Source: Streptomyces brasiliensis | GTDB lineage: Bacteria; Actinomycetota; Actinomycetes; Streptomycetales; Streptomycetaceae | Reading direction: 5' to 3' | NCBI RefSeq assembly: GCF_014647875.1 | Contig: NZ_BMQA01000012.1 | Location: 124,001 to 188,000, forward strand | DNA length: 64,000 bases | In this document: positions 16,918 to 26,685 of the stretch, one piece after another | Position numbering within the stretch: the stretch's first letter is position 1 | How the letters are laid out: each line of letters starts with the position of its first letter | Notes under the pieces: generated by a model | The model's database searches: none | What the model was told of the DNA's origin: nothing | What the model saw: only the letters and a program-made list of their open reading frames with translations | Translations under genes and position numbers: made by a program

Positions 16918-17634
16918 TCAGTCCTCGCCGAGGTACGCCTTGCGTACGGACTCGTCGTGCAGCAGATCCTGGCCGGTGCCCGACAGGACGATGGTGCCGA
17001 CCTCCATGACGTGGCCGTGATCGGCCAGCGACAGCGCGGCCTGGGCGTTCTGCTCGACCAGCAGGATGGTCGTGCCCTGGGACTTCAGCTCGGCGATCGT
17101 CGCCATGATCTTCTGCATCATGATCGGCGACAGACCCATCGAGGGTTCGTCGAGCATCAGCAGCTTCGGCTGGCACATGAGCGCGCGGCCCATCGCCAGC
17201 ATCTGCTGCTCACCGCCGGACAGGGTGCCCGCGGCCTGCTTTCTGCGCTCCCCGAGGATGGGGAAGAGGTCGTAGGCGCGCTGGATGTCCTTCTCGATGC
17301 CCGGCTTGTCGGTGCGCAGGAACGCGCCGAGGCGCAGGTTGTCCTCGATGGTCATGCGGGGGAAGATGTGCCGCCCCTCGGGGGAGTGGGCGAGCCCCAG
17401 CGAGACCACCTGATGGGCGGGGATCTTCCTCAGCGACCTGCCGTTGAACCTGATCTCCCCGCCGACCGGCTTGAGCAGGCCGGAGAGCGTGCGCAGGGTG
17501 GTGGTCTTGCCCGCGCCGTTCGTGCCGATCAGGGTGACGACCTCACCGGCGTCGACCTTGAAGGAGATGCCCTTGACGGCCTCGATCTTGCCGTAGGCGA
17601 CCCGCAGGTCCTCGACTTCGAGCAGTGCGGTCAT
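16918..17634 (-). CDS. livF: Branched-chain amino acid ABC transporter, ATPase LivF
   Basis: This is the second, shorter ATPase (238 residues) of the leucine/isoleucine/valine importer. Walker A is GTNGAGKTTT, the signature is LSGGEQQMLAMGRAL and Walker B is LLMLDEPSMGLSP, with the switch histidine region replaced by the usual LVEQNA of LivF. Its start overlaps the livG stop by four bases, which indicates translational coupling at the end of the livKHMGF operon. The TGA lies just after the terminator shared with pdtaR. Confidence 0.95.
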   Translation of the reverse strand: MTALLEVEDLRVAYGKIEAVKGISFKVDAGEVVTLIGTNGAGKTTTLRTLSGLLKPVGGEIRFNGRSLRKIPAHQVVSLGLAHSPEGRHIFPRMTIEDNLRLGAFLRTDKPGIEKDIQRAYDLFPILGERRKQAAGTLSGGEQQMLAMGRALMCQPKLLMLDEPSMGLSPIMMQKIMATIAELKSQGTTILLVEQNAQAALSLADHGHVMEVGTIVLSGTGQDLLHDESVRKAYLGED

Positions 17635-18524
17635 CGGTCGTTCTCCTTGCCGGGCGCGGCATCCGTGGTGGTCTCGGCGTGCGCCTCCGCGGCCTCGACC
17701 TCGGCGACCTCCTCGTCGCCGGGAGCGTTCTCGAAGGGCTCGCCCAGATAGGCGGCGACGACCCGCTCGTCGCCCTGAACGGTCGCGCTGTCACCCTCGA
17801 CGAGCTTCTCGCCCTGCACGAGGACGGCGACGCGGTCGCAGAGGTTGAAGATGAAGCGCATGTCGTGCTCAATGACGAGGACGGCGATGCCTTTGTCACG
17901 GATCCCGAAGACCAGTTCCTCGGTGGCCCGGGTCTCCTGCGGGTTCATGCCCGCGGTGGGCTCGTCGAGGAGGAGCAGACCCGGTTCGCTGGCCAGCGCC
18001 CGGGCGATCTCCAGCTTGCGCTGCTCGCCGTAGGGCAGGTTGCGGGCGAGGTGCTCGGCCTTCTTCTCCAGGCCCACGAACTCCAGGAGTTCCATGGCGC
18101 GTGCGTGGGAGGCCGCCTCGGCCCGGTGGAAGCCGGGGCCACGCAGCAGGGCCGACCAGAGGCCCTCCTTGGTGCGGGTGTGGCGGCCGACGAGCACGTT
18201 CTCCAGGACCGTCATGTTCGCGAACAGGCGGATGTTCTGGAAGGTACGGGCGATGCCGGCCTGGGTGACGAGGTGGGGTTTGGGCGGCAGGACGGTGCCC
18301 TTGTACTTCACTGTTCCGCTGGTCGGGACGTAGAGGCCCGTCAGGCAGTTGAAGAAGGTGGTTTTGCCGGCGCCGTTGGGCCCGATGAGGCCGACGATCT
18401 CGCCGCTGTTGACGGTGAGGTCGACGGAGCGTACGGCGGTGAGGCCGCCGAAGCGCATGGTGACGTCGCTGGCGTCGAGGACCGTCGTGGTGGTGGCGGT
18501 TGTGGTGGTGGTCATGGCGGTCAC
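17631..18524 (-). CDS. livG: Branched-chain amino acid ABC transporter, ATPase LivG
   Basis: The 297-residue ATPase has Walker A GPNGAGKTTFF, the LivG-type degenerate signature LPYGEQRKLEIARAL, Walker B LLLLDEPTAGMNP and VLVIEHDMRF. It pairs with LivF on the LivHM membrane domains. The first residues are a Thr-rich run. I take the GTG at 18524, whose TGA overlap with livM is a typical coupling arrangement; the ATG at 18515 is an equally possible start. The last 40 residues form an acidic Glu/Ala-rich tail that is not part of the ATPase fold. Confidence 0.94.
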   Translation of the reverse strand: MTAMTTTTTATTTTVLDASDVTMRFGGLTAVRSVDLTVNSGEIVGLIGPNGAGKTTFFNCLTGLYVPTSGTVKYKGTVLPPKPHLVTQAGIARTFQNIRLFANMTVLENVLVGRHTRTKEGLWSALLRGPGFHRAEAASHARAMELLEFVGLEKKAEHLARNLPYGEQRKLEIARALASEPGLLLLDEPTAGMNPQETRATEELVFGIRDKGIAVLVIEHDMRFIFNLCDRVAVLVQGEKLVEGDSATVQGDERVVAAYLGEPFENAPGDEEVAEVEAAEAHAETTTDAAPGKENDR

Positions 18525-20347
18525 GCCCCTGCCTTGGCGACGCCGGTGGCACCTTCGGACAGCGCTGTGGCTTCGGGTACGTCGAGTTGTCCGGCTTCGT
18601 GGAATTCGAGCTGCTTCCTGCGGTCGGCGACGAGGCCTTCGGGCCGGAAGCGCATGAGGAGCATGAGCGCTATGCCGAAGAGGAGGAGTTGGTAGTCCGC
18701 CATGAACTGGAGTTTGGCCGGGATGAGGTAGAGGAGGGAGGCGCCGATGAGAGGTCCGCTGATGGTGCCCATGCCGCCGAGGATGACGGCGGCGAGGAGG
18801 AAGGCGGAGTTGGGGGGGACGGAGCCGGCGAACTGGTACTGCTCGGGGGTGACGCTGTAGGAGACGTGGGACTGGACGGTGCCGGCGAAGCCCGCGAGGG
18901 TGGCGCCGAGGGCGAAGGCGAGGAGCTTGAGGCGGAAGCCGTTGATGCCCATGGCGGTGGCGGCGGTCTCGTCTTCGCGGATGGCGACCCAGGCGCGACC
19001 GATGCGGGAATCCGCGGAGCGGCGGAAGACGGTCACGACGACGGCCGTGAACAGGAGCATCAGCAGGTAGTAGTTGGCGGAGCGGGTGAGCTGGTGGCCG
19101 AGGACGTCGTGTGGCAGACCGAGGTTGAATCCGAAGATCTCCAGGTCGGGGATGTTCGGGATGCCGTTGGAGCCGTTGGTGACGTCGGGGCCGCTGTTCC
19201 CGTTCAGGTTGTTCATGGTGATGCGGAAGATCTCACCGAAGCCGAGGGTGACGATGGCGAGGTAGTCGCCGCGCAGCCGCAGGGTCGGGGCGCCGATGAC
19301 CACACCGAAGATCAGCGAGGCGGCGGCGCCGGTGAGGACGGCGGCCCAGAACGGGAAGTGGACGCCGATGGTGGACTGGGGGGAGCCGGAGACCAGGGCG
19401 GCGGCGTAGGCGCCGACGCCGAGGAAGGCGACGTATCCCAGGTCGAGGAGGCCGGCCAGACCGACGACGACGTTGAGGCCGAGGGCCACGGTCGCGAAGA
19501 TGAGGATGTTCGCGCCGATGAGGGCGAACTGGTCGTTGGTCTGGGTGAAGGGGAAGCAGATCGCGGCGGCGAAGGCCGCCGCGACGGTGACGTTGCGGTG
19601 TTTGGTGGTGAGGGCCGACAGCCGCTTGAGGAGGCCGGCACGGGCCACTGCGGTGAATCCGAAGCCGGCGATGATGAGGAAGCCGACGAACAGTTCGGAG
19701 TATTCGGTGCCGATGCCGTAGGCGAAGACGTAGAGGCCGATTCCGAAGCCGGCGGCGATGATGAGGATCTCGGCCCAGGCGGGGAGGTCCTTGGCGCGAC
19801 CGGGGTCGGGGGCCGTGAGTGAGTGACGGAGCCTGCCCCAGAGGCCCGGGGCGGAGTCGTTTTCGTCGTAGGGCCGGTCGACGGGGAGGCCGAAGGCTGC
19901 GATCACGGCGACGAGGGAGCCGATGCCGGAGATCCAGGCGCCGGGTTCGAGGTTGACGAGGCCGCCGAGTTCGTCGCTGATGGCGCCCATGGCGTAGCCG
20001 GTGGTGCCGAGGGTGCCGAGGGCGAGGAGGACGACGGGGCTGTTTGTACCGCCGGGGGTGAGCCAGCCGAGTCCTCGGATGCCGTAGCCGGAGAGGCCGA
20101 AGAGCAGGGTGAGGGTCGCCCCGATGAGGGTGAGGACCTGCAGGCCGCCGGGGTAGCCGGTGACGGTGAGGTCGCCTGGGAATTCCGGGGTCCAGGTCCA
20201 GGCGAGGAAGGTGCCCACGAGTGCGACGGCGGAGCCGGCGACGGTGGTGATACGGGCGACGGCGGGGGGCAGCGGAATCAACGGTGCCGCCGTGGTGGGC
20301 GACTTGGTGATGTCCGCGGTGTTGTCGGTGGGTGTCTTCGTGGTCAT
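18521..20347 (-). CDS. livM: Branched-chain amino acid ABC transporter, permease LivM
   Basis: The 608-residue permease consists of a usual LivM core of about 350 residues (ALGLNVVVGLAGLLDLGYVAFLGVGAY, then LRLRGDYLAIVTLGFGEIFRI, and the conserved GRAWVAIREDE coupling segment) preceded by an extra N-terminal region. That extension (roughly residues 1-250) contains several more hydrophobic helices and a linker, making the protein almost twice the size of Escherichia coli LivM. I recall such extended LivM proteins from other streptomycetes, so I read this as a lineage feature rather than a fusion artefact. The start at 20347 overlaps nothing; livH ends 6 bases upstream. Confidence 0.93.
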   Translation of the reverse strand: MTTKTPTDNTADITKSPTTAAPLIPLPPAVARITTVAGSAVALVGTFLAWTWTPEFPGDLTVTGYPGGLQVLTLIGATLTLLFGLSGYGIRGLGWLTPGGTNSPVVLLALGTLGTTGYAMGAISDELGGLVNLEPGAWISGIGSLVAVIAAFGLPVDRPYDENDSAPGLWGRLRHSLTAPDPGRAKDLPAWAEILIIAAGFGIGLYVFAYGIGTEYSELFVGFLIIAGFGFTAVARAGLLKRLSALTTKHRNVTVAAAFAAAICFPFTQTNDQFALIGANILIFATVALGLNVVVGLAGLLDLGYVAFLGVGAYAAALVSGSPQSTIGVHFPFWAAVLTGAAASLIFGVVIGAPTLRLRGDYLAIVTLGFGEIFRITMNNLNGNSGPDVTNGSNGIPNIPDLEIFGFNLGLPHDVLGHQLTRSANYYLLMLLFTAVVVTVFRRSADSRIGRAWVAIREDETAATAMGINGFRLKLLAFALGATLAGFAGTVQSHVSYSVTPEQYQFAGSVPPNSAFLLAAVILGGMGTISGPLIGASLLYLIPAKLQFMADYQLLLFGIALMLLMRFRPEGLVADRRKQLEFHEAGQLDVPEATALSEGATGVAKAGA

Positions 20348-20352
20348 GGGTA

Positions 20353-21282
20353 TCACGCCCGATCCGCGACGCGTTCGCCGAGGAGGCCTTGCGGTCGGAA
20401 GAGGAGGACGAGGATGAGGAGGGCGAAGGCCCAGACGTCCTTCCAGGCGCCGCCGCCGAAGAGGTCCATGCCGGGGATGTCGCCGATGTAGCCGGTGGCG
20501 AGGGCTTCGGCGACGCCGAGGACGAGGCCGCCGAGCATGGCGCCGTAGATGTTGCCGATGCCGCCGAGAACGGCTGCGGTGAAGGCCTTGAGGCCCATGA
20601 GGAAGCCCATGCGGAAGCCGACCTGGCCGTTCTTGAGGCCGTAGGCGACGGCGGCGATGGCCGCGAACGCGGCGCCGATGGCGAAGGCCATGACGATGAT
20701 GCGGTCGGTGTTGATGCCCATGAGTTTGGCGGTGTCCGGGTCCTGGGCGGTGGCCTGCATGCCGCGTCCGGAGCGCGTCTTGGTGACGAAGAGGCCGAGG
20801 GCCGTCATGCAGATGGGAGCGGCGATGATGATGAAGAGGTCGCCGCGCTGGATGTTGGCGCCGAAGATGTCGAAGGGGCCGCCGTTGAACTGGGGGAAGG
20901 GGCGGTCCTTCTTGGCGTCCGGGTACCACTTCCAGACGATCTGCTGGAGGACGATGGACAGTCCGATGGCGGTGATGAGGGGTGCCAGGCGGGGTGCGTT
21001 GCGCAGAGGGCGGTAGGCGAAGCGTTCCGCCGCGGTGGCGACGGCGACCGAGACGATGATGCCGCCGAGGATCATGAGCGGGATGGCTACGCCCAGCGCG
21101 AAGTCCTTGGGCAGCCAGAGCCAGACGGTGAGGGCCCCGAAGCCCCCGACCATGAAGATCTCGCCGTGGGCGAAGTTGATGAGCTGGACGATGCCGTAGA
21201 CCATCGTGTAACCGATCGCGATGAGTCCGTACATCGCGCCGAGGATGAGTCCATTGGCCAGCTGTTGCGGCAGTTCGTTCAC
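20353..21282 (-). CDS. livH: Branched-chain amino acid ABC transporter, permease LivH
   Basis: The 309-residue permease has the LivH pattern: LANGLILGAMYGLIAIGYTMVYGIVQLINFAHGE at the N-terminus, YRPLRNAPRLAPLITAIG, the cytoplasmic coupling segment GRGMQATAQDPDTAKLMGI, and TAAVLGGIGNIYGAMLGGL. It starts with GTG at 21282. An inverted repeat in the 114-base gap to livK probably lowers its expression relative to the binding protein. Confidence 0.94.
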   Translation of the reverse strand: MNELPQQLANGLILGAMYGLIAIGYTMVYGIVQLINFAHGEIFMVGGFGALTVWLWLPKDFALGVAIPLMILGGIIVSVAVATAAERFAYRPLRNAPRLAPLITAIGLSIVLQQIVWKWYPDAKKDRPFPQFNGGPFDIFGANIQRGDLFIIIAAPICMTALGLFVTKTRSGRGMQATAQDPDTAKLMGINTDRIIVMAFAIGAAFAAIAAVAYGLKNGQVGFRMGFLMGLKAFTAAVLGGIGNIYGAMLGGLVLGVAEALATGYIGDIPGMDLFGGGAWKDVWAFALLILVLLFRPQGLLGERVADRA

Positions 21283-21315
21283 CGCAGGGCCTCCGTGGAG
21301 TGGTTCGGATACGGC

Positions 21316-21351
21316 GCCGCGCGGGAACGCTGGTGGGCACTCCCGCGCGGC
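21316..21351 (-). promoter_or_regulatory. Intercistronic hairpin between livK and livH
   Basis: A perfect 11-bp stem (21316-21326 with 21341-21351) closes a 14-base loop between the binding-protein gene and the permease genes. Partial termination or 3'-end protection of the livK message here would give excess binding protein, a common arrangement in ABC importers. Confidence 0.6.
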
Positions 21352-21396
21352 CTGATCAATGTGTGAGGTGGAGAGGAATCGTTGTTCTTTCCTCGC

Positions 21397-22623
21397 TCAG
21401 CCGACCTTGGGCACCCCGCTGTATTCCGGCGTCCACGCGTTGCTCTTGATCTTGTACGCGGTCATGGTGTGGTTGGTGGTGTCGCCGTACTGGTCGAAGG
21501 AGATGGTGCCGGTGACGCCGTCAAACTTGATCTTGCTCATGGCGTCCAGGACCGCCTTGCGGCCGTCCGTGGGCAGCTTGCCGTCGTTGCCCTCGACGGC
21601 GAGCTTGACGGCCTCGATGATGGACCAGGTGGCGTCGTAGGTGAGGCCGCCGTAGGCCTCGTAGGCGTCCTTGTAGCCCGCGGTCTTGTAGTCCGCGATG
21701 AACTTCTTGGCGGAGGCGAGCTGCTCGACGGGCTTGCCGACGGAGGTGGCGAGGTCGCCTTCGGCCTTCTTGTTGAGCTTGGGGTAGTCGCCGGAGTAGA
21801 CGCCGTCGCCGCCCATGAGCGGGATGTTCTGGCCGCTGTCCTTCAGCTGCTGGCTGAGGGGGGCGGCGGCCGGGTACTCGCCGCCGTAGTAGAGGGCTTC
21901 GGCACCGGTCTTCTTGATCTTGGCGACTACGGCGTTGAAGTCGCGGTCGTCGGGGTTGACGTGGTCGTTGCCGACGATGGTGCCGCCGAGATTGGTGAAG
22001 TTGGTCTTGAACGAGGCGGCGAGGCCGGCGCCGTAGGTCTTCTGGTCGTCGATCAGGTAGGCCTTCTTGACCTTGGCCTTGTTGTAGAGGTAGTCGGCGG
22101 CGAAGGCGCCCTGGATCTCGTCCGTGGTCGCGGTGCGGAAGAAGGTCTTGAACTGGCGGACCCTGTCACCGGTCTTCCAGCCGTCGCCCTGGGTGAGTTC
22201 GGTGCCGGTGTTGGCGGGGGAGACCTGGGTGAGGCCGGCGTCGTTGAACGGCTTCTGCATCTGCTGGGAGACGCTGGAGTTCAGCGGGCCGACGACGCCG
22301 AGGACGTCCTTCTCGCTGATGAACTTCTGGGCGTTCTGCTGGCCGACGGAGGGCTGGGCCTGGTCGTCGAGGGGCTCGACCTTGAACTCGATGCCCTTGA
22401 CGAAGCCTTCCTTGTTGGCCGTCTTGGCGGCCAGGTCGGCGGAGTTCTTGATGCCGAGGCCGAGGGCCGAGAGGTCGCCGGTGAGCGGAGCGTCGACACC
22501 GATCACAACCGTGGTCTTGTCGCCGCTGCTGCCGCCCTTGTCGTCGCGGGACCCACAGGCGGTGAGTGTCAGCGATCCCGCCGCAAGTGCGGCGGTGATA
22601 GCGATGATCGAACGTTGACGCAC
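21397..22623 (-). CDS. livK: Branched-chain amino acid binding lipoprotein LivK
   Basis: The 408-residue product begins with a lipoprotein signal (RQRSIIAITAALAAGS then the lipobox LTAC with Cys23), so it is anchored to the outer face of the membrane. The rest is a type I periplasmic-binding fold of the leucine-binding family: VVIGVDAPLTGDLSALG, GVVGPLNSSVS, KKAYLIDDQKTYGAGLA and ALYYGGEYPAAAPL. It delivers branched-chain or related amino acids to LivHM. It starts with GTG at 22623 behind AAAGGA and is the first gene of the operon, with a 471-base upstream region. Confidence 0.95.
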   Translation of the reverse strand: MRQRSIIAITAALAAGSLTLTACGSRDDKGGSSGDKTTVVIGVDAPLTGDLSALGLGIKNSADLAAKTANKEGFVKGIEFKVEPLDDQAQPSVGQQNAQKFISEKDVLGVVGPLNSSVSQQMQKPFNDAGLTQVSPANTGTELTQGDGWKTGDRVRQFKTFFRTATTDEIQGAFAADYLYNKAKVKKAYLIDDQKTYGAGLAASFKTNFTNLGGTIVGNDHVNPDDRDFNAVVAKIKKTGAEALYYGGEYPAAAPLSQQLKDSGQNIPLMGGDGVYSGDYPKLNKKAEGDLATSVGKPVEQLASAKKFIADYKTAGYKDAYEAYGGLTYDATWSIIEAVKLAVEGNDGKLPTDGRKAVLDAMSKIKFDGVTGTISFDQYGDTTNHTMTAYKIKSNAWTPEYSGVPKVG

Positions 22624-23094
22624 GAATCAGGTCCTTTCCCTGGCACGGCGGCTCCCCGTGGAACGCACCGAGTCCGGCGCCGTGGCGATAGGGCTGTGAA
22701 TCCCTTGGCGCGGTGACTGGCCGTGACTCTAAGCGCGTGCAGGGAACGTGGAGGAGTGTCTGAACAAGGCTGTGACGCTCTTGTTATGACACGGCGTAAT
22801 GCAGAGCGGTACTGGGTGGGGGGAATGCGCGGAATTCCAGCCGATTTACCCCGTCCGTATAGTGAGAACCTGCAGGACGCGTGGCTATGTTTTCAGGTGC
22901 GTTCAACTGTTTTGGTGATGACGCGGGGCTGGTCCCGCGGGCGACTCGGCCGACTTCCGAGTGTGGTGTGGGCAGTGGGGGCGCTGGAGTTGAGGCAGGT
23001 GGCTCCCATTGCGCGCTTATTACGCAGCGTTACGTCCAGGAAAGAGGGTCGGGTGTTTGCGGCACTTTCACATATTCCGTGACAAGAGCGACGC
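22624..23094. other. 471-base non-coding region upstream of livK
   Basis: No frame here has coding-like codon use on either strand, and base composition is visibly lower in GC than the neighbours. It must hold the liv promoter. I found no convincing -35/-10 pair, tRNA or riboswitch motif. The region could hide a small RNA, but nothing in it demands one. Confidence 0.5.
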
Positions 23095-23523
23095 TCATCC
23101 CCAAGGGCCTTTGCGTGGGCCGCCCGTTCGGTACCACTCCTCGCAGCCCTCGTGCGCCTTGCGGTCGATGAGCCGGTCGGCCGCGCGGGCGTCACCGCGT
23201 TCGAGTTCGCCACGGGTGGCGTCCACGACGTCCATGAGGATGTCGTACTGGCCGTCGGACAGGCCCATCGACTGGTAGTCGCCGTAGGTGTCGTCCTTGA
23301 GCTGCCTGCGTGACCAGTACGCGACGATTCGCGTGCACAGCTCCTCGGGTGACGTGGTGCGGGGCGAGGGCCTGCCAGTTGCGGTCGCCGGACCGCTCTG
23401 GCTCTTCGCCCCGTCCGCGGCTCCGGAGCCCGCGCATCCGGCGGCCAGAGGGCTCGTCAGGAGCACCAGTCCGAGCCCCAATCCAAGTGCCGCCCGCCGA
23501 GTGGAGGCCCTTCCCGTAGCCAT
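23095..23523 (-). CDS. Small secreted lipoprotein of unknown function
   Basis: The 142-residue protein has a lipoprotein signal: basic N-terminus with RR, a hydrophobic core LGLGLGLVLLTS and the lipobox LAAGC (Cys30). A Ser/Gly/Thr-rich linker leads to a soluble domain of about 90 residues with three cysteines (EELCTRIVAYWSRRQL, ...EGCEEWYRTGG). I do not recognise a named family. It lies upstream of the thioesterase on the same strand, 67 bases apart, with no evident functional link. Confidence 0.8.
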   Translation of the reverse strand: MATGRASTRRAALGLGLGLVLLTSPLAAGCAGSGAADGAKSQSGPATATGRPSPRTTSPEELCTRIVAYWSRRQLKDDTYGDYQSMGLSDGQYDILMDVVDATRGELERGDARAADRLIDRKAHEGCEEWYRTGGPRKGPWG

Positions 23524-23590
23524 GCCTCGACGCTATGCGGCCAGGTGGGTGACATCAACCGGCGGACGGCCGGGGTCTGTTGGAGGAGTG

Positions 23591-24079
23591 TCAGTCGGCC
23601 GCGCGCGGGTGGGTTCCGTCGGTGGGCCCCGCGTCCCGCAGCAGGCAGGTCAACCGGGCGGTGCAGACCCGGCGGTCCTCCTCGTCGGTGATCACGATCT
23701 CGTACGTCGCCGTGCTTCGCCCCCGGTGCACGGGCTTCGCGACACCGGTCACCAGGCCCGACCGCACACCCCGGTGGTGCGTGCAGTTGAGGTCGACGCC
23801 GACCGCGATCTTCGAGTTGCCGCCGTGCAGCATCGAGCCCACCGAGCCCAGCGTCTCCGCCAGTACGGCGGACGCTCCTCCGTGCAGCAGTCCGTACGGC
23901 TGGGTGTTGCCCTCCACCGGCATCGTCCCGACGACCCGCTCCGGCGACGCCTCGACGATCTGCACGCCCATCCGCGTACCCAGGTGCCCCGCGGAGAACA
24001 GGGCGGGCAGGTCGACCCCGAGGGCCGCGTACTCGTCGATGATCTCCTGCGGGAACTTCACCTGCTGCTGCTCACCCAT
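23591..24079 (-). CDS. PaaI-type hotdog thioesterase
   Basis: The 162-residue product is a hotdog-fold acyl-CoA thioesterase of the PaaI/YbgC-like group. It has the motif PYGLLHGGASAVLAETLGS, in which HGG with the downstream Glu forms the active-site region, then VGVDLNCTHHRGVRSG and the strand VHRGRSTATYEIVITDEE. Such proteins hydrolyse aromatic or acyl-CoA esters, and the substrate here is not predictable. The ATG at 24079 is chosen because the conserved fold begins soon after and the frame upstream overlaps the YdeP gene. Confidence 0.87.
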   Translation of the reverse strand: MGEQQQVKFPQEIIDEYAALGVDLPALFSAGHLGTRMGVQIVEASPERVVGTMPVEGNTQPYGLLHGGASAVLAETLGSVGSMLHGGNSKIAVGVDLNCTHHRGVRSGLVTGVAKPVHRGRSTATYEIVITDEEDRRVCTARLTCLLRDAGPTDGTHPRAAD

Positions 24080-24140
24080 GGACCGGCTCCGTTCGGCGTA
24101 CGTGTGTCTGTCGGCTGACGCTTGTCTGCTGAGCGAACGC

Positions 24141-26420
<2,280 letters not shown>

Positions 26421-26546
26421 CGCCCGCTCTCCTTACGACTGTGCGCGTGATGTACATCTCCGATCCTCGCACGCACGGGCGACAACCCTCGAAGCCGCCT
26501 GTGGATCTCCGTTCACCTGCTCCCCGCCCGCCCGCCCGCAGGCAGC

Positions 26547-26563
26547 GGGGGAGGTGCCGAACC
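26547..26563. repeat. 17-bp element shared across polA (copy 1)
   Basis: GGGGAGGTGCCGAACCG stands in the region upstream of polA and recurs exactly at 29537-29553 behind polA. Both copies are preceded by a G-rich GGC-G-GGGG segment. It resembles dispersed palindromic elements known in Streptomyces intergenic DNA. Confidence 0.5.
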
Positions 26564-26612
26564 GACCGCCGCCCCCTCGAACCGCCCGTACCTCACCGAA
26601 GCCGCCGATCCG

Positions 26613-26658
26613 CCGGAGACGAGCGGCACACGCTGCCGGAGACGAGCGGCACACGCTG
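26613..26658. repeat. Perfect 23-bp tandem duplication upstream of polA
   Basis: Two identical 23-bp units (26613-26635 and 26636-26658, each beginning CCGGAGACG and ending ACACGCTG) stand 27 bases before the polA start. A recent slippage event is the simplest explanation, but the location in the polA leader or promoter makes an effect on expression possible. Confidence 0.8.
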
Positions 26659-26685
26659 TCAGTGCCGCGTGGCAGGATCGGGGAC

